Both the position numbers and the translations under genes were made by a program. The notes beneath the pieces are model-generated. The model worked only from the letters and a program-made list of their open reading frames with translations. It searched no databases and had not been told where the DNA came from. DNA of 11,833 nt from Bryobacterales bacterium (lineage in GTDB: Bacteria; Acidobacteriota; Terriglobia; Bryobacterales; Bryobacteraceae), in NCBI GenBank assembly GCA_016789785.1, contig JAEUQE010000256.1:1-11833 (forward strand), in the 5' to 3' direction. Position 1 is the stretch's first letter. Every line of letters begins with the position of its first letter. This document shows, one piece after another, positions 6,539-11,833 of the stretch.

Positions 6539-8304
6539 CCAAAGTCTTGCCCCAAGCTGAGATCGATCGCATGGGCCGTTTCTTGCAGGCGCATGCCGGC
6601 CATTTCGCATTCGCGTTCGTGCGCGTCAACGACAGTACGATGCGCGACGGGGCGATCTCAAGGTTGCGGGGCGATGTACCGTCGATCCAGGTCATCGACT
6701 ACTCGGAGGGTCCCGAGCGCTGGCTGCTGAGTGATCTGCGACGGAGGGACTTATCGCAGACAGAGGCGCTGTTTCTGGTGGGGCTGGAAACAACGATTCT
6801 TACAAGAACAGATTTTGTGCGCAGTCTGAATCACGACCGGGAGGGCTTTCCCGAAGTTGTGCGCTGTCCAATGCTGATGTGGTTGTCCGACGCCGCGGTG
6901 GATCGGATGATGCGGGAGGCCCCCGACTTCGTGGACTGGCATGCGGCGGCGTTCCGGCTGGACGAAGAAAGCGTCGCGCCTGTAGGCGATTGGTTGCTGC
7001 GCGAGAATGCCATGGGCCTCAGTCCGGAGTTCTTGCGCGATCGGGCGCGGCTGTTAGAGGAGTCGTTGCACAGCGACGAGCGACGAACGGGTCGCCGACA
7101 TCCGTTGGTTGCCGCGAGGTTGGAGGAACTGGCGCGGCTGCATCTGGATCTGAAGGACTTGGACCTTGCCCTCGACTGCGCGAACCAGGCGATTGAGTCG
7201 CGCGAACTTGGGGGTGATGAAGAACGAGAGGCGCTTGCGGAAGCGTATCTCCTACGGGCGGAGATCAGCCGGCGGATGAACCGCTATGCCGCGGCCCTCG
7301 GTGACTACGATGAGTCGGTGAGAGCTGCCGCGAAGGACACGACCGGACAGGTGCGTAAGGTGAGATCACTAATGGGGAGGGCTACGGTCCTTGCACAGAT
7401 GAAGCGATATCGAGAGGCACTCGAAGGATTCGATCAGGCTGCTTCGGCGCTGGACCAATTGCCTCCCGATGTTCGCGCCGGGATGGCTGAGGATCGTGCC
7501 GCTGCGCTGGTGAACGCTTCGAATGCCATGCACATGGTCAAGCAGTACGACGAAGCGATTTCGGGTTACGATGCCGCCCTCCGAATTCGCGAGGATCTGG
7601 TTCGAAGAGGGAGAACGGATCTCCGGGAGAGCGTTGCGACAACTTACATCAACAAAGGAATCGCGCTGACAAGGCTCAAGCGATACGACGAAGCGTTGAA
7701 ATGCTATGAGAGCGCCGAGGCGATTCTCGAACAGCTTTCGCGGGATGGAGCCGCCGTATCGGATCTTCAGGCGGCGGCAACTCTGAACATGGCGAATGCC
7801 CTTCTTATGCAGCAGCGTATCGACGAGGCGCTCGCTGCGTACGGGCGGGTTCTGGAGATTCGCGAAGGAATGTGGGACGCCGGACGTCTGGATGTTGACG
7901 CAGAAATCAGCAACGTGCTCATGAACCGGGCGGTCGCGCTGATGAGTCAGGGCCGTGCCGCCGAAGCGCTGCCGGATTTCGAGAGAGCGCAGAGCATCCG
8001 TGAAAGGCTTGTGCAGGCGAGGCGTTCCGATCTGCGGGAGGAACTTGCTCATGTGCTGGTGAATCACGCGATTGCGATCGGTACGCTTGGAGACCCCGAC
8101 CGCGCACTCGCCCTCATTGAACGTGCAGTGGACATCCGCCGCCAACTCCACCGCGAAGGATTTCATCATCAGACGCCCGAGTTGCAGTCGGCACTCGAAC
8201 AACTCGCCGGAGCTCTCGAAACGGCAGGGCGCAACGATGAGGCTGCACGGGCGCGGGCCGAAGCGGCTTCTCTGTCGCTGTCAGCCGCCACGGGTCCGGT
8301 ATAA
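6535..8304 (+). CDS. TPR protein with N-terminal degenerate P-loop (inactive STAND-like) domain
   Basis: The 589-residue protein has two parts. Residues about 20-145 follow the strand order of a P-loop NTPase, but the motifs are lost: FAFVRVNDSTMRDGAISRL stands where a Walker A loop would be, with no GK[ST], and ALFLVGLETT (78-87) lacks the Walker B aspartate. CPMLMWLSDAAVDRM and EAPDFVDW follow, a pattern I associate with inactive-STAND plus TPR proteins. Residues about 190-580 are TPR repeats; from 321 to 550 five copies recur every ~46 residues, longer than the canonical 34, each ending near IRExLVxxGRxDL. TPR arrays bind proteins, so this is probably the sensor or scaffold for the ATPase. 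The GTG start overlaps the ATPase stop by four bases with only a weak GAAG upstream, consistent with coupled translation. The TAA stop lies inside the next gene's TATAAT. Confidence 0.85.
   Translation: MTKVLPQAEIDRMGRFLQAHAGHFAFAFVRVNDSTMRDGAISRLRGDVPSIQVIDYSEGPERWLLSDLRRRDLSQTEALFLVGLETTILTRTDFVRSLNHDREGFPEVVRCPMLMWLSDAAVDRMMREAPDFVDWHAAAFRLDEESVAPVGDWLLRENAMGLSPEFLRDRARLLEESLHSDERRTGRRHPLVAARLEELARLHLDLKDLDLALDCANQAIESRELGGDEEREALAEAYLLRAEISRRMNRYAAALGDYDESVRAAAKDTTGQVRKVRSLMGRATVLAQMKRYREALEGFDQAASALDQLPPDVRAGMAEDRAAALVNASNAMHMVKQYDEAISGYDAALRIREDLVRRGRTDLRESVATTYINKGIALTRLKRYDEALKCYESAEAILEQLSRDGAAVSDLQAAATLNMANALLMQQRIDEALAAYGRVLEIREGMWDAGRLDVDAEISNVLMNRAVALMSQGRAAEALPDFERAQSIRERLVQARRSDLREELAHVLVNHAIAIGTLGDPDRALALIERAVDIRRQLHREGFHHQTPELQSALEQLAGALETAGRNDEAARARAEAASLSLSAATGPV
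7495..8184 (+). repeat. coding array of five ~46-residue TPR units
   Basis: The units start at about residues 321, 367, 414, 458 and 505 of the TPR protein. Shared positions are an opening helix ending in xNxAxAL, then a short turn, (Y/I)DEAL or AEAL, and the closing IRExL...RxDL. Spacing is 44-47 residues. The copies have diverged at the DNA level, so this is an old array and not a recent expansion. Confidence 0.7.
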
Positions 8305-8305
8305 T
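8300..8305 (+). promoter_or_regulatory. consensus -10 box TATAAT of the GMC gene, overlapping the TPR stop codon
   Basis: TATAAT contains the TAA stop of the TPR gene (8302-8304) and ends 7 bases before the ATG at 8313. Transcription would start at 8312-8313, giving an essentially leaderless mRNA. No Shine-Dalgarno is present between the box and the ATG (TCGTCCT). This implies that the oxidoreductase genes can be expressed apart from the ATPase-TPR pair. Confidence 0.55.
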
Positions 8306-8312
8306 TCGTCCT

Positions 8313-9875
8313 ATGTCGCAACAGGTTTTCGACGTGGTGATCGCCGGGGCGGGAGCGTCGGGCGGCACACTCGCGGCGCATCTGGCCCGGGCGGGCGTGA
8401 AGGTCGCACTCGTGGAAGGCGGTCCGAAGATCAACACCCGCACCGACTTCAACACCCATGGCATGCCGTTCCACTTTGCCAACCGGCACATCCCGACCAT
8501 GAAGCCCGGCAAGCAGGGTTTCGATTCCGAACGCAGCCGCGGTATCGGCGGCAAGAGCCTCACCTGGAACGCCGTCGCATGGCGCTTCAGCCAGCGCGAC
8601 TTCAAGGGCCGCACGCACGATGGCGCCGGCGAGAACTGGCCCCTCGACTACAAAGACCTCGCTCCTTACTACGACCGGATCGAAGACGAAGTCGGAGTCT
8701 GCGGCAATCGCGATGGGCTGGAAGATCTGCCCGACGGAAACTTCCTTCCGCCCGTGCCGATGAAGTGCAGTGACCTCATCGTGAAGCGCGGCGCGGAGAA
8801 GCTTGGCGTCAGAGTGATTCACGTGCGTAAGTCGACACTGAGCCGTCCGGCGCATGGCCGCCCAGCCTGCCACTACTGCGGCAACTGCATGGCTGGTTGC
8901 GACGTAGTGGCGAAGTACAACTCCGCCGATGTCCACATCACTCCCGCAATGAAGACGGGCAACCTGCAGGTGTTCCCGAACTCCATTGTGCGCGAGGTCG
9001 CGATCGACCATGAGAACCGCGTCACTGGCGTGCGCTATCTGCATCGCGAGTCAAAGCAGGAAGGCGAAGTGCGGGGGCGCGCCGTGGTGATCTCCTGCGC
9101 CTGCGTGCAGAGTGTCGCATTGCTGATGATGTCGCGATCGGCTCGCTATCCAAACGGGCTCGCCAATTCGAGCGGGCACCTCGGCAAGCACTTCATCCCG
9201 CATTTCACAGGCGGCGTGCAGTGCTTCCTCAAGGAACTGACGGGCAAGCCGCCGATGAACGATGAAGGCTTTCTCGATCATGCCTATGTGCCGTCGTTCA
9301 TGCACAACCGCAAGCGCGACTACGCACGCAGCTTCGGCGTGCAGTTCAATTATCAAAACCGCCGCGCGGTGGGCTGGGCTCGTGAAGTGGCGGGCTTTGG
9401 TAAGGATTACAAGCAAGCCATCATCGATCGTTATCCCGCGTTCCTCACCTTTTCGCCTTATGGGGAGATGCTTCCGAACCCGAAGAGCTTTGTCGATCTT
9501 GACTGGAGCAAGAAGGACTCCTACGGCTTGCCGCTGGCGCGACGCAATGTGACCTGGGGCGACAACGACTGGAAGATCTTTCGCGATATGACGGCGTGGT
9601 CGGTGCGCATTCTCGAATCGGCCGGGGCGGAGATCTTCAATGTGAGCGACGAACCGCGGACGAATCATGAACTGGGCGGCTGCCGCATGGGTGACGATCC
9701 GCGCGCCAGCATTGTCGATCGTAACTGCCAGACTCACGATGTGAAGAATCTGTTTGTCGTGGATGGCAGCGTGTTCCCGTCGGCTTCCGAAAAGAACCCA
9801 ACACACACCATGATGGCGCTGGCGGCGCGTCTTGCCGATCATCTCGGTGGCAGGCTGAAGAAGGGAGAACTGTGA
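8313..9875 (+). CDS. GMC family FAD-dependent oxidoreductase (dehydrogenase large subunit)
   Basis: This 520-residue flavoprotein oxidises alcohols or sugars. The FAD-binding Rossmann motif GAGASGG (12-18) and the ribose-binding glutamate in VALVEGGP lie at the N-terminus. GIGGKSLTWNAVAWRF (77-92) is the second FAD-contact block. The C-terminal GMC domain has NHELGGCRMG (451-460, catalytic H452) and KNPTHTMMALAARLADHL (494-511, N495 in the second catalytic position). A cysteine cluster CHYCGNCMAGC (C186, C189, C192, C196) could hold an iron-sulfur cluster or another metal; this is inferred. There is no signal peptide, but the next gene encodes a Tat-signal subunit 3, overlapping by one base (TGATG), which in gluconate and glucose dehydrogenases carries the large subunit across the membrane. 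Electrons presumably pass to a cytochrome. The substrate is unknown. Confidence 0.9.
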   Translation: MSQQVFDVVIAGAGASGGTLAAHLARAGVKVALVEGGPKINTRTDFNTHGMPFHFANRHIPTMKPGKQGFDSERSRGIGGKSLTWNAVAWRFSQRDFKGRTHDGAGENWPLDYKDLAPYYDRIEDEVGVCGNRDGLEDLPDGNFLPPVPMKCSDLIVKRGAEKLGVRVIHVRKSTLSRPAHGRPACHYCGNCMAGCDVVAKYNSADVHITPAMKTGNLQVFPNSIVREVAIDHENRVTGVRYLHRESKQEGEVRGRAVVISCACVQSVALLMMSRSARYPNGLANSSGHLGKHFIPHFTGGVQCFLKELTGKPPMNDEGFLDHAYVPSFMHNRKRDYARSFGVQFNYQNRRAVGWAREVAGFGKDYKQAIIDRYPAFLTFSPYGEMLPNPKSFVDLDWSKKDSYGLPLARRNVTWGDNDWKIFRDMTAWSVRILESAGAEIFNVSDEPRTNHELGGCRMGDDPRASIVDRNCQTHDVKNLFVVDGSVFPSASEKNPTHTMMALAARLADHLGGRLKKGEL

Positions 9876-10471
9876 TGGCGGAACGCAGAGACGCGCTCAA
9901 AATTATCGGCGCCATCGGCAGCACATGCGCCTTTCCGTTTTCGGCGGACGAACTCTACGGCCAGCATCAGCACCAGGCGAACGCGGCGGCGGAAGTGAAG
10001 CCATCCGCCAAGCCCTTGTTCTTTGACGAAAGGGAGATGCCGACCGTCGGCGCGCTGGCGGAGTTGATCATTCCGGCCACGGATACTCCGGGCGCGATTG
10101 CGGCCGGGGTGCCGCAGTACGTCGACTACGTGGTGAGCAGCAACGCTCAGTGGAAGAAGCTGTTTCGGGAGGGGCTGGTCTGGCTCGATGCGCAGGCCTC
10201 CGGGGCGCACGGCAAGCGCTTCCACGAGTTGACCACGGACCAACAGACGGCGCTTGTTGCCGGTCCGATCGGCGAGGCCGATCAATACCGGGCTCCGGCG
10301 CGGGGCCGCCGCACCACGAACACCCCGGTCAGACACGTGCAGTTTCTGAAGGCGTTCAAGAGCATGACCGCCGATGGTTACTTCACGTCGAAGGTTGGTC
10401 TTGTGGATACGCTGGGTTACTCCGGTAACTCGGTGTTGGGCGAGTTTCCGGAGTGTACTCACGAACACTAA
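9875..10471 (+). CDS. gluconate 2-dehydrogenase subunit 3 family protein, Tat signal
   Basis: The 198-residue protein matches the small subunit of membrane-linked FAD dehydrogenases (Gluconate_2-dh3 type). The core LAELIIPATDTPGAIAAGVP (61-80) and the C-terminal GYFTSKVGLVDTLGYSGN (168-185) are characteristic. The N-terminus ERRDALKIIGAIGS has a twin arginine followed by a hydrophobic stretch, so it is a probable Tat substrate that would take the GMC subunit with it to the periplasm. Start choice: the ATG at 9875 has GGGAG 7 bases upstream and overlaps the GMC stop; the GTG at 9872 is the alternative and adds one residue. No cytochrome subunit follows, so the electron acceptor must be encoded elsewhere; the DUF1592 cytochrome in this window is on the other strand and not clearly linked. 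Confidence 0.88.
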   Translation: MAERRDALKIIGAIGSTCAFPFSADELYGQHQHQANAAAEVKPSAKPLFFDEREMPTVGALAELIIPATDTPGAIAAGVPQYVDYVVSSNAQWKKLFREGLVWLDAQASGAHGKRFHELTTDQQTALVAGPIGEADQYRAPARGRRTTNTPVRHVQFLKAFKSMTADGYFTSKVGLVDTLGYSGNSVLGEFPECTHEH

Positions 10472-10489
10472 TTTTGGCCAGCCATCAGT

Positions 10490-10510
10490 TTTCAGCTTTC
10501 AGCTTTCAGC
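10490..10510. repeat. three perfect tandem copies of TTTCAGC
   Basis: TTTCAGC occurs at 10490-10496, 10497-10503 and 10504-10510 without mismatch, 19 bases after the subunit-3 stop. A seven-base unit changes reading frame with each copy. On the minus strand it contributes the last residues and stop (TGA, 10499-10501) of the possible small ORF. Confidence 0.9.
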
Positions 10511-10660
10511 CTCGGAATCAGCGCGTCGGGCAGGGGTCCCAACTCGGTCATGTTTGAGCCGCGTCGTGGTAGCCGCCGCAACGAACTGCTCAACGAATCG
10601 CTCCTTGTGGCGACGGCGGACGAAGGGAGTTAGTCTCGTAGTATCTCGGCGATCGCGCAT
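10499..10660 (-). CDS. possible small basic protein, 53 residues
   Basis: A minus-strand ORF runs from ATG (10660-10658) to TGA (10501-10499). GAGGTGA lies 6 bases upstream of the ATG, a strong Shine-Dalgarno and better than those of most genes here. The product is rich in Arg and Thr (it begins MRDRRDTTRLTPFVRRRHKE), with no membrane segment and no family I recognise. It lies 112 bases after the response regulator stop on the same strand, with the hairpin repeat just upstream. It could be a real small gene, part of a dispersed repeat unit, or chance in GC-rich sequence. Confidence 0.25.
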   Translation of the reverse strand: MRDRRDTTRLTPFVRRRHKERFVEQFVAAATTTRLKHDRVGTPARRADSEAES

Positions 10661-10681
10661 TTTCGTTCACCTCGCCCTGCA

Positions 10682-10726
10682 CCGAGATGAGTCTCGGCGC
10701 GGCAGGCTGAAGCCCTGCGTCACCGT
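10682..10726. repeat. double-hairpin intergenic repeat, copy 2
   Basis: Hairpin 1 has arms CCGAGA (10682-10687) and TCTCGG (10692-10697) around the same TGAG loop as copy 1. Hairpin 2 has GCAGGCT (10702-10708), a GA turn, and AGCCCTGC (10711-10718), with one bulged C. The ending is GCGTCACCGT. From TGAG to the end the copies match at about 32 of 39 positions, in the same orientation. Two stem-1 pairs and one stem-2 pair differ from copy 1 with compensating changes. Confidence 0.75.
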
Positions 10727-10743
10727 GAGGTGCGCGGGGCCAA

Positions 10744-10779
10744 CGTCTAATCTGCCTTATTTAACTAATTAATTAGACG
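10744..10779. promoter_or_regulatory. inverted repeat and three-frame stop at the response regulator 3' end
   Basis: CGTCTAAT (10744-10751) is perfectly inverted as ATTAGACG (10772-10779), with 20 bases between, enclosing the regulator's TAA (10775-10773). Inside, CTAATTAATTAG (10765-10776) is a 12-base palindrome. Reading out of the regulator, TAATTAATTAG has stops in all three frames. It may be a weak terminator or a protein-binding site; no function is shown. Confidence 0.4.
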
Positions 10780-11480
10780 GCGACGCCGACAGTTTCCGAA
10801 ACGTTTTCGTTGAAACTGTAACCGAACCCACGTACCGAGCGAATGTAAGTCGTATTCGAGTTCTCGGGTTCGATCTTCTGCCGCAGCCGCAGGATGTAGA
10901 CATCCACGGTACGGTCGGTCACGGCGCGATCGTGGCCCCAGACGGCGTCGAGCAACTGTTCCCGGCTGAACACCACCCCGGGCCGGCTCATGAGGAACTC
11001 GAGCAGACGAAACTCGGTGGCCGTCAGCGAGATCGCGTTGCCGTCGAGACGGACGCGGCAACTGCTGCGGTCCAGTTCCAGCACCCCGGCTTTCAGGGCG
11101 CGATTTGTGGATGGCTGGCCGCGGAATTGGATCTTGATCCGCGCGATCAACTCGCGAATGAAGAACGGCTTCACGATGTAGTCGTTGGCGCCGAGTTCCA
11201 GGCCGACGATCCGGTCGGTTTCCGAGGCGCGCGCCGTTAGGAAGATCACCGGAATGTGCGCCAGTTCCGGATGCGAGCGGATGCCCTTGCAGATATCCAG
11301 ACCATCCGAGTCCGGCAGCATGATGTCGAGCAGGATGAGATCCGGCCGCTCGCGGCGGCAAAGCTCAATTGCGCCCTTTCCGGTTTGTGCGCCAACGAGC
11401 GCGAAGCCTTCCTTCTCGAGGTTGTACTTCAGAAGCGAGTAGAGATCGGAGTCGTCCTCAATCAGTGCGATTTTCTTCAT
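10773..11480 (-). CDS. two-component response regulator, OmpR/PhoB family
   Basis: This 235-residue regulator has an N-terminal receiver domain (about 3-115) with the acidic pocket EDD (8-10), the phospho-acceptor D52 in LILLDIMLP, T82 in FLTARAS and K104 in YIVKPF. The C-terminal winged-helix DNA-binding domain (about 130-226) includes LTATEFRLLEFLM, FSREQLLDAVWG, TVDVYILRLRQKIE and the closing IRSVRGFGYSF. This is the PhoB/OmpR architecture at normal length; PhoB-like is likely from the overall pattern, but target genes cannot be named. The ATG at 11480 has GAGG about 4 bases upstream. The kinase gene lies upstream on the same strand with a 38-base gap, so both are probably one transcript; kinase before regulator is the reverse of the usual phoB-phoR order. 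Confidence 0.93.
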   Translation of the reverse strand: MKKIALIEDDSDLYSLLKYNLEKEGFALVGAQTGKGAIELCRRERPDLILLDIMLPDSDGLDICKGIRSHPELAHIPVIFLTARASETDRIVGLELGANDYIVKPFFIRELIARIKIQFRGQPSTNRALKAGVLELDRSSCRVRLDGNAISLTATEFRLLEFLMSRPGVVFSREQLLDAVWGHDRAVTDRTVDVYILRLRQKIEPENSNTTYIRSVRGFGYSFNENVSETVGVAV

Positions 11481-11518
11481 GTCCTCTATGACAATGCCTG
11501 TTCAATGTTACAAATCGA

Positions 11519-11833
11519 TTACGAAACGGTTAACTGTGCTTGAACTGTTGTGTGCTCGGAAAGGCCCAGGTCATGGACGGGGAGGGTGAACCAGAACCTG
11601 GAGCCTCGCTGGACCTCGCTGGTGACGCCGACGTCGCCGCCCATGGCTTTCGCGAGGTGCTTGACGATGGCGAGGCCGAGGCCTGTTCCGCCCAACTCGC
11701 GCGATCGCGCCTTGTCGACACGGTAGAAACGTTCGAACAACCGGGGCAACTCCTCTTCCGGGATTCCCATCCCGGTGTCGATGACGGAGATCTCGACGAA
11801 GTCCTTCGGGTTGTTCAGGATGGCGACGGCAAC
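11519..11833 (-). CDS. sensor histidine kinase, C-terminal part (continues beyond window)
   Basis: The frame is open from the TAA at 11521-11519 to the right edge, giving about 104 residues of the HATPase_c domain of a PhoR-like kinase. [18 protein letters not shown] contains the G1 box (DTGMGI), [12 protein letters not shown] is the F box, and [19 protein letters not shown] is the G2 box. These bind ATP for autophosphorylation. The N box, dimerisation domain with its histidine and any sensor domain lie outside the window. After the catalytic domain (FWFTLP) about 20 extra residues follow, without a recognisable motif. The cognate partner is the response regulator immediately downstream. Confidence 0.92.
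   Translation of the reverse strand, partial: VAVAILNNPKDFVEISVIDTGMGIPEEELPRLFERFYRVDKARSRELGGTGLGLAIVKHLAKAMGGDVGVTSEVQRGSRFWFTLPVHDLGLSEHTTVQAQLTVS

Larger units (their letters stand above)
10472..10772. other. convergent intergenic region, 301 bases
   Basis: This gap lies between the subunit-3 gene and the response regulator, which end facing each other. In order it holds three copies of TTTCAGC (10490-10510), a possible 53-codon minus-strand ORF (10499-10660), the second double-hairpin repeat (10682-10726) and an inverted repeat reaching the regulator stop codon (10744-10779). No classical intrinsic terminator with a U-tract is seen for either neighbour. Confidence 0.6.

Noticed and set aside
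9051..9842. 263-codon minus-strand frame across the GMC gene
   Set aside because: Antisense to the catalytic His and Asn region of a well-supported gene.
10374..10772. 132-codon plus-strand frame over the end of subunit 3 and the intergenic gap
   Set aside because: It overlaps a real gene in another frame, runs through both the triplicate 7-mer and the hairpin repeat, and its product resembles nothing I know.
11481..11518. Possible Pho box before the response regulator (minus strand TTGTCATA)
   Set aside because: Only one half-site is recognisable; the second copy at the required 11-base spacing is missing.

Overview
The window looks like a chromosomal segment of a GC-rich soil-type Acidobacterium, most likely of the Bryobacterales/Solibacter group. 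The basis is the gene mix: a large two-haem-motif DUF1587/DUF1592/DUF1588/DUF1585 cytochrome protein, a GMC oxidoreductase with its Tat-signal subunit-3 partner, and a secreted protein of tandem 'NGYFA' repeats. This assignment rests on gene content and remembered family distribution, not on a marker gene.

Layout. Bases 1-692 (+) hold the 3' end of a secreted repeat protein whose first ~70 bases seem to switch frame. A convergent gap (693-818) carries a two-hairpin repeat. Bases 819-5158 (-) form a compact metabolic cluster read right to left: a YhbS-like GNAT acetyltransferase, the DUF1592-type cytochrome, an isocitrate/isopropylmalate-dehydrogenase-family enzyme and an amidohydrolase. A 48-base divergent gap (5159-5206) with a symmetric TATAATTATC element separates this from a rightward cluster: a P-loop ATPase (5207-6538), a TPR protein whose N-terminus looks like a decayed P-loop domain (6535-8304), a GMC oxidoreductase (8313-9875) and its subunit 3 (9875-10471). 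A second convergent gap (10472-10772) holds a triplicated 7-mer, a possible 53-codon ORF and a second copy of the two-hairpin repeat. Last come a PhoB/OmpR-type response regulator and the C-terminal end of its histidine kinase (10773-11833, -).

How the genes may work together. The most unusual unit is the ATPase-TPR pair. The genes overlap by four bases (GTGA), so they are probably translated together. The first has intact Walker A and B motifs, a long insertion between them and a probable winged-helix C-terminus. The second joins a P-loop-like core without catalytic residues to a TPR array with an unusually long period of about 46 residues. This resembles STAND-type NTPase switch systems described in bacterial conflict and signalling loci, but no effector domain is visible, so a defence role is only inferred. 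The pair and the downstream oxidoreductase each start within 7-9 bases of a consensus TATAAT, which suggests near-leaderless mRNAs. The GMC/subunit-3 pair is probably a periplasmic sugar or alcohol dehydrogenase feeding electrons to the respiratory chain. The leftward cluster looks like a catabolic set whose substrate cannot be read from sequence.

No tRNA, rRNA, CRISPR array, transposase or integrase was recognised.
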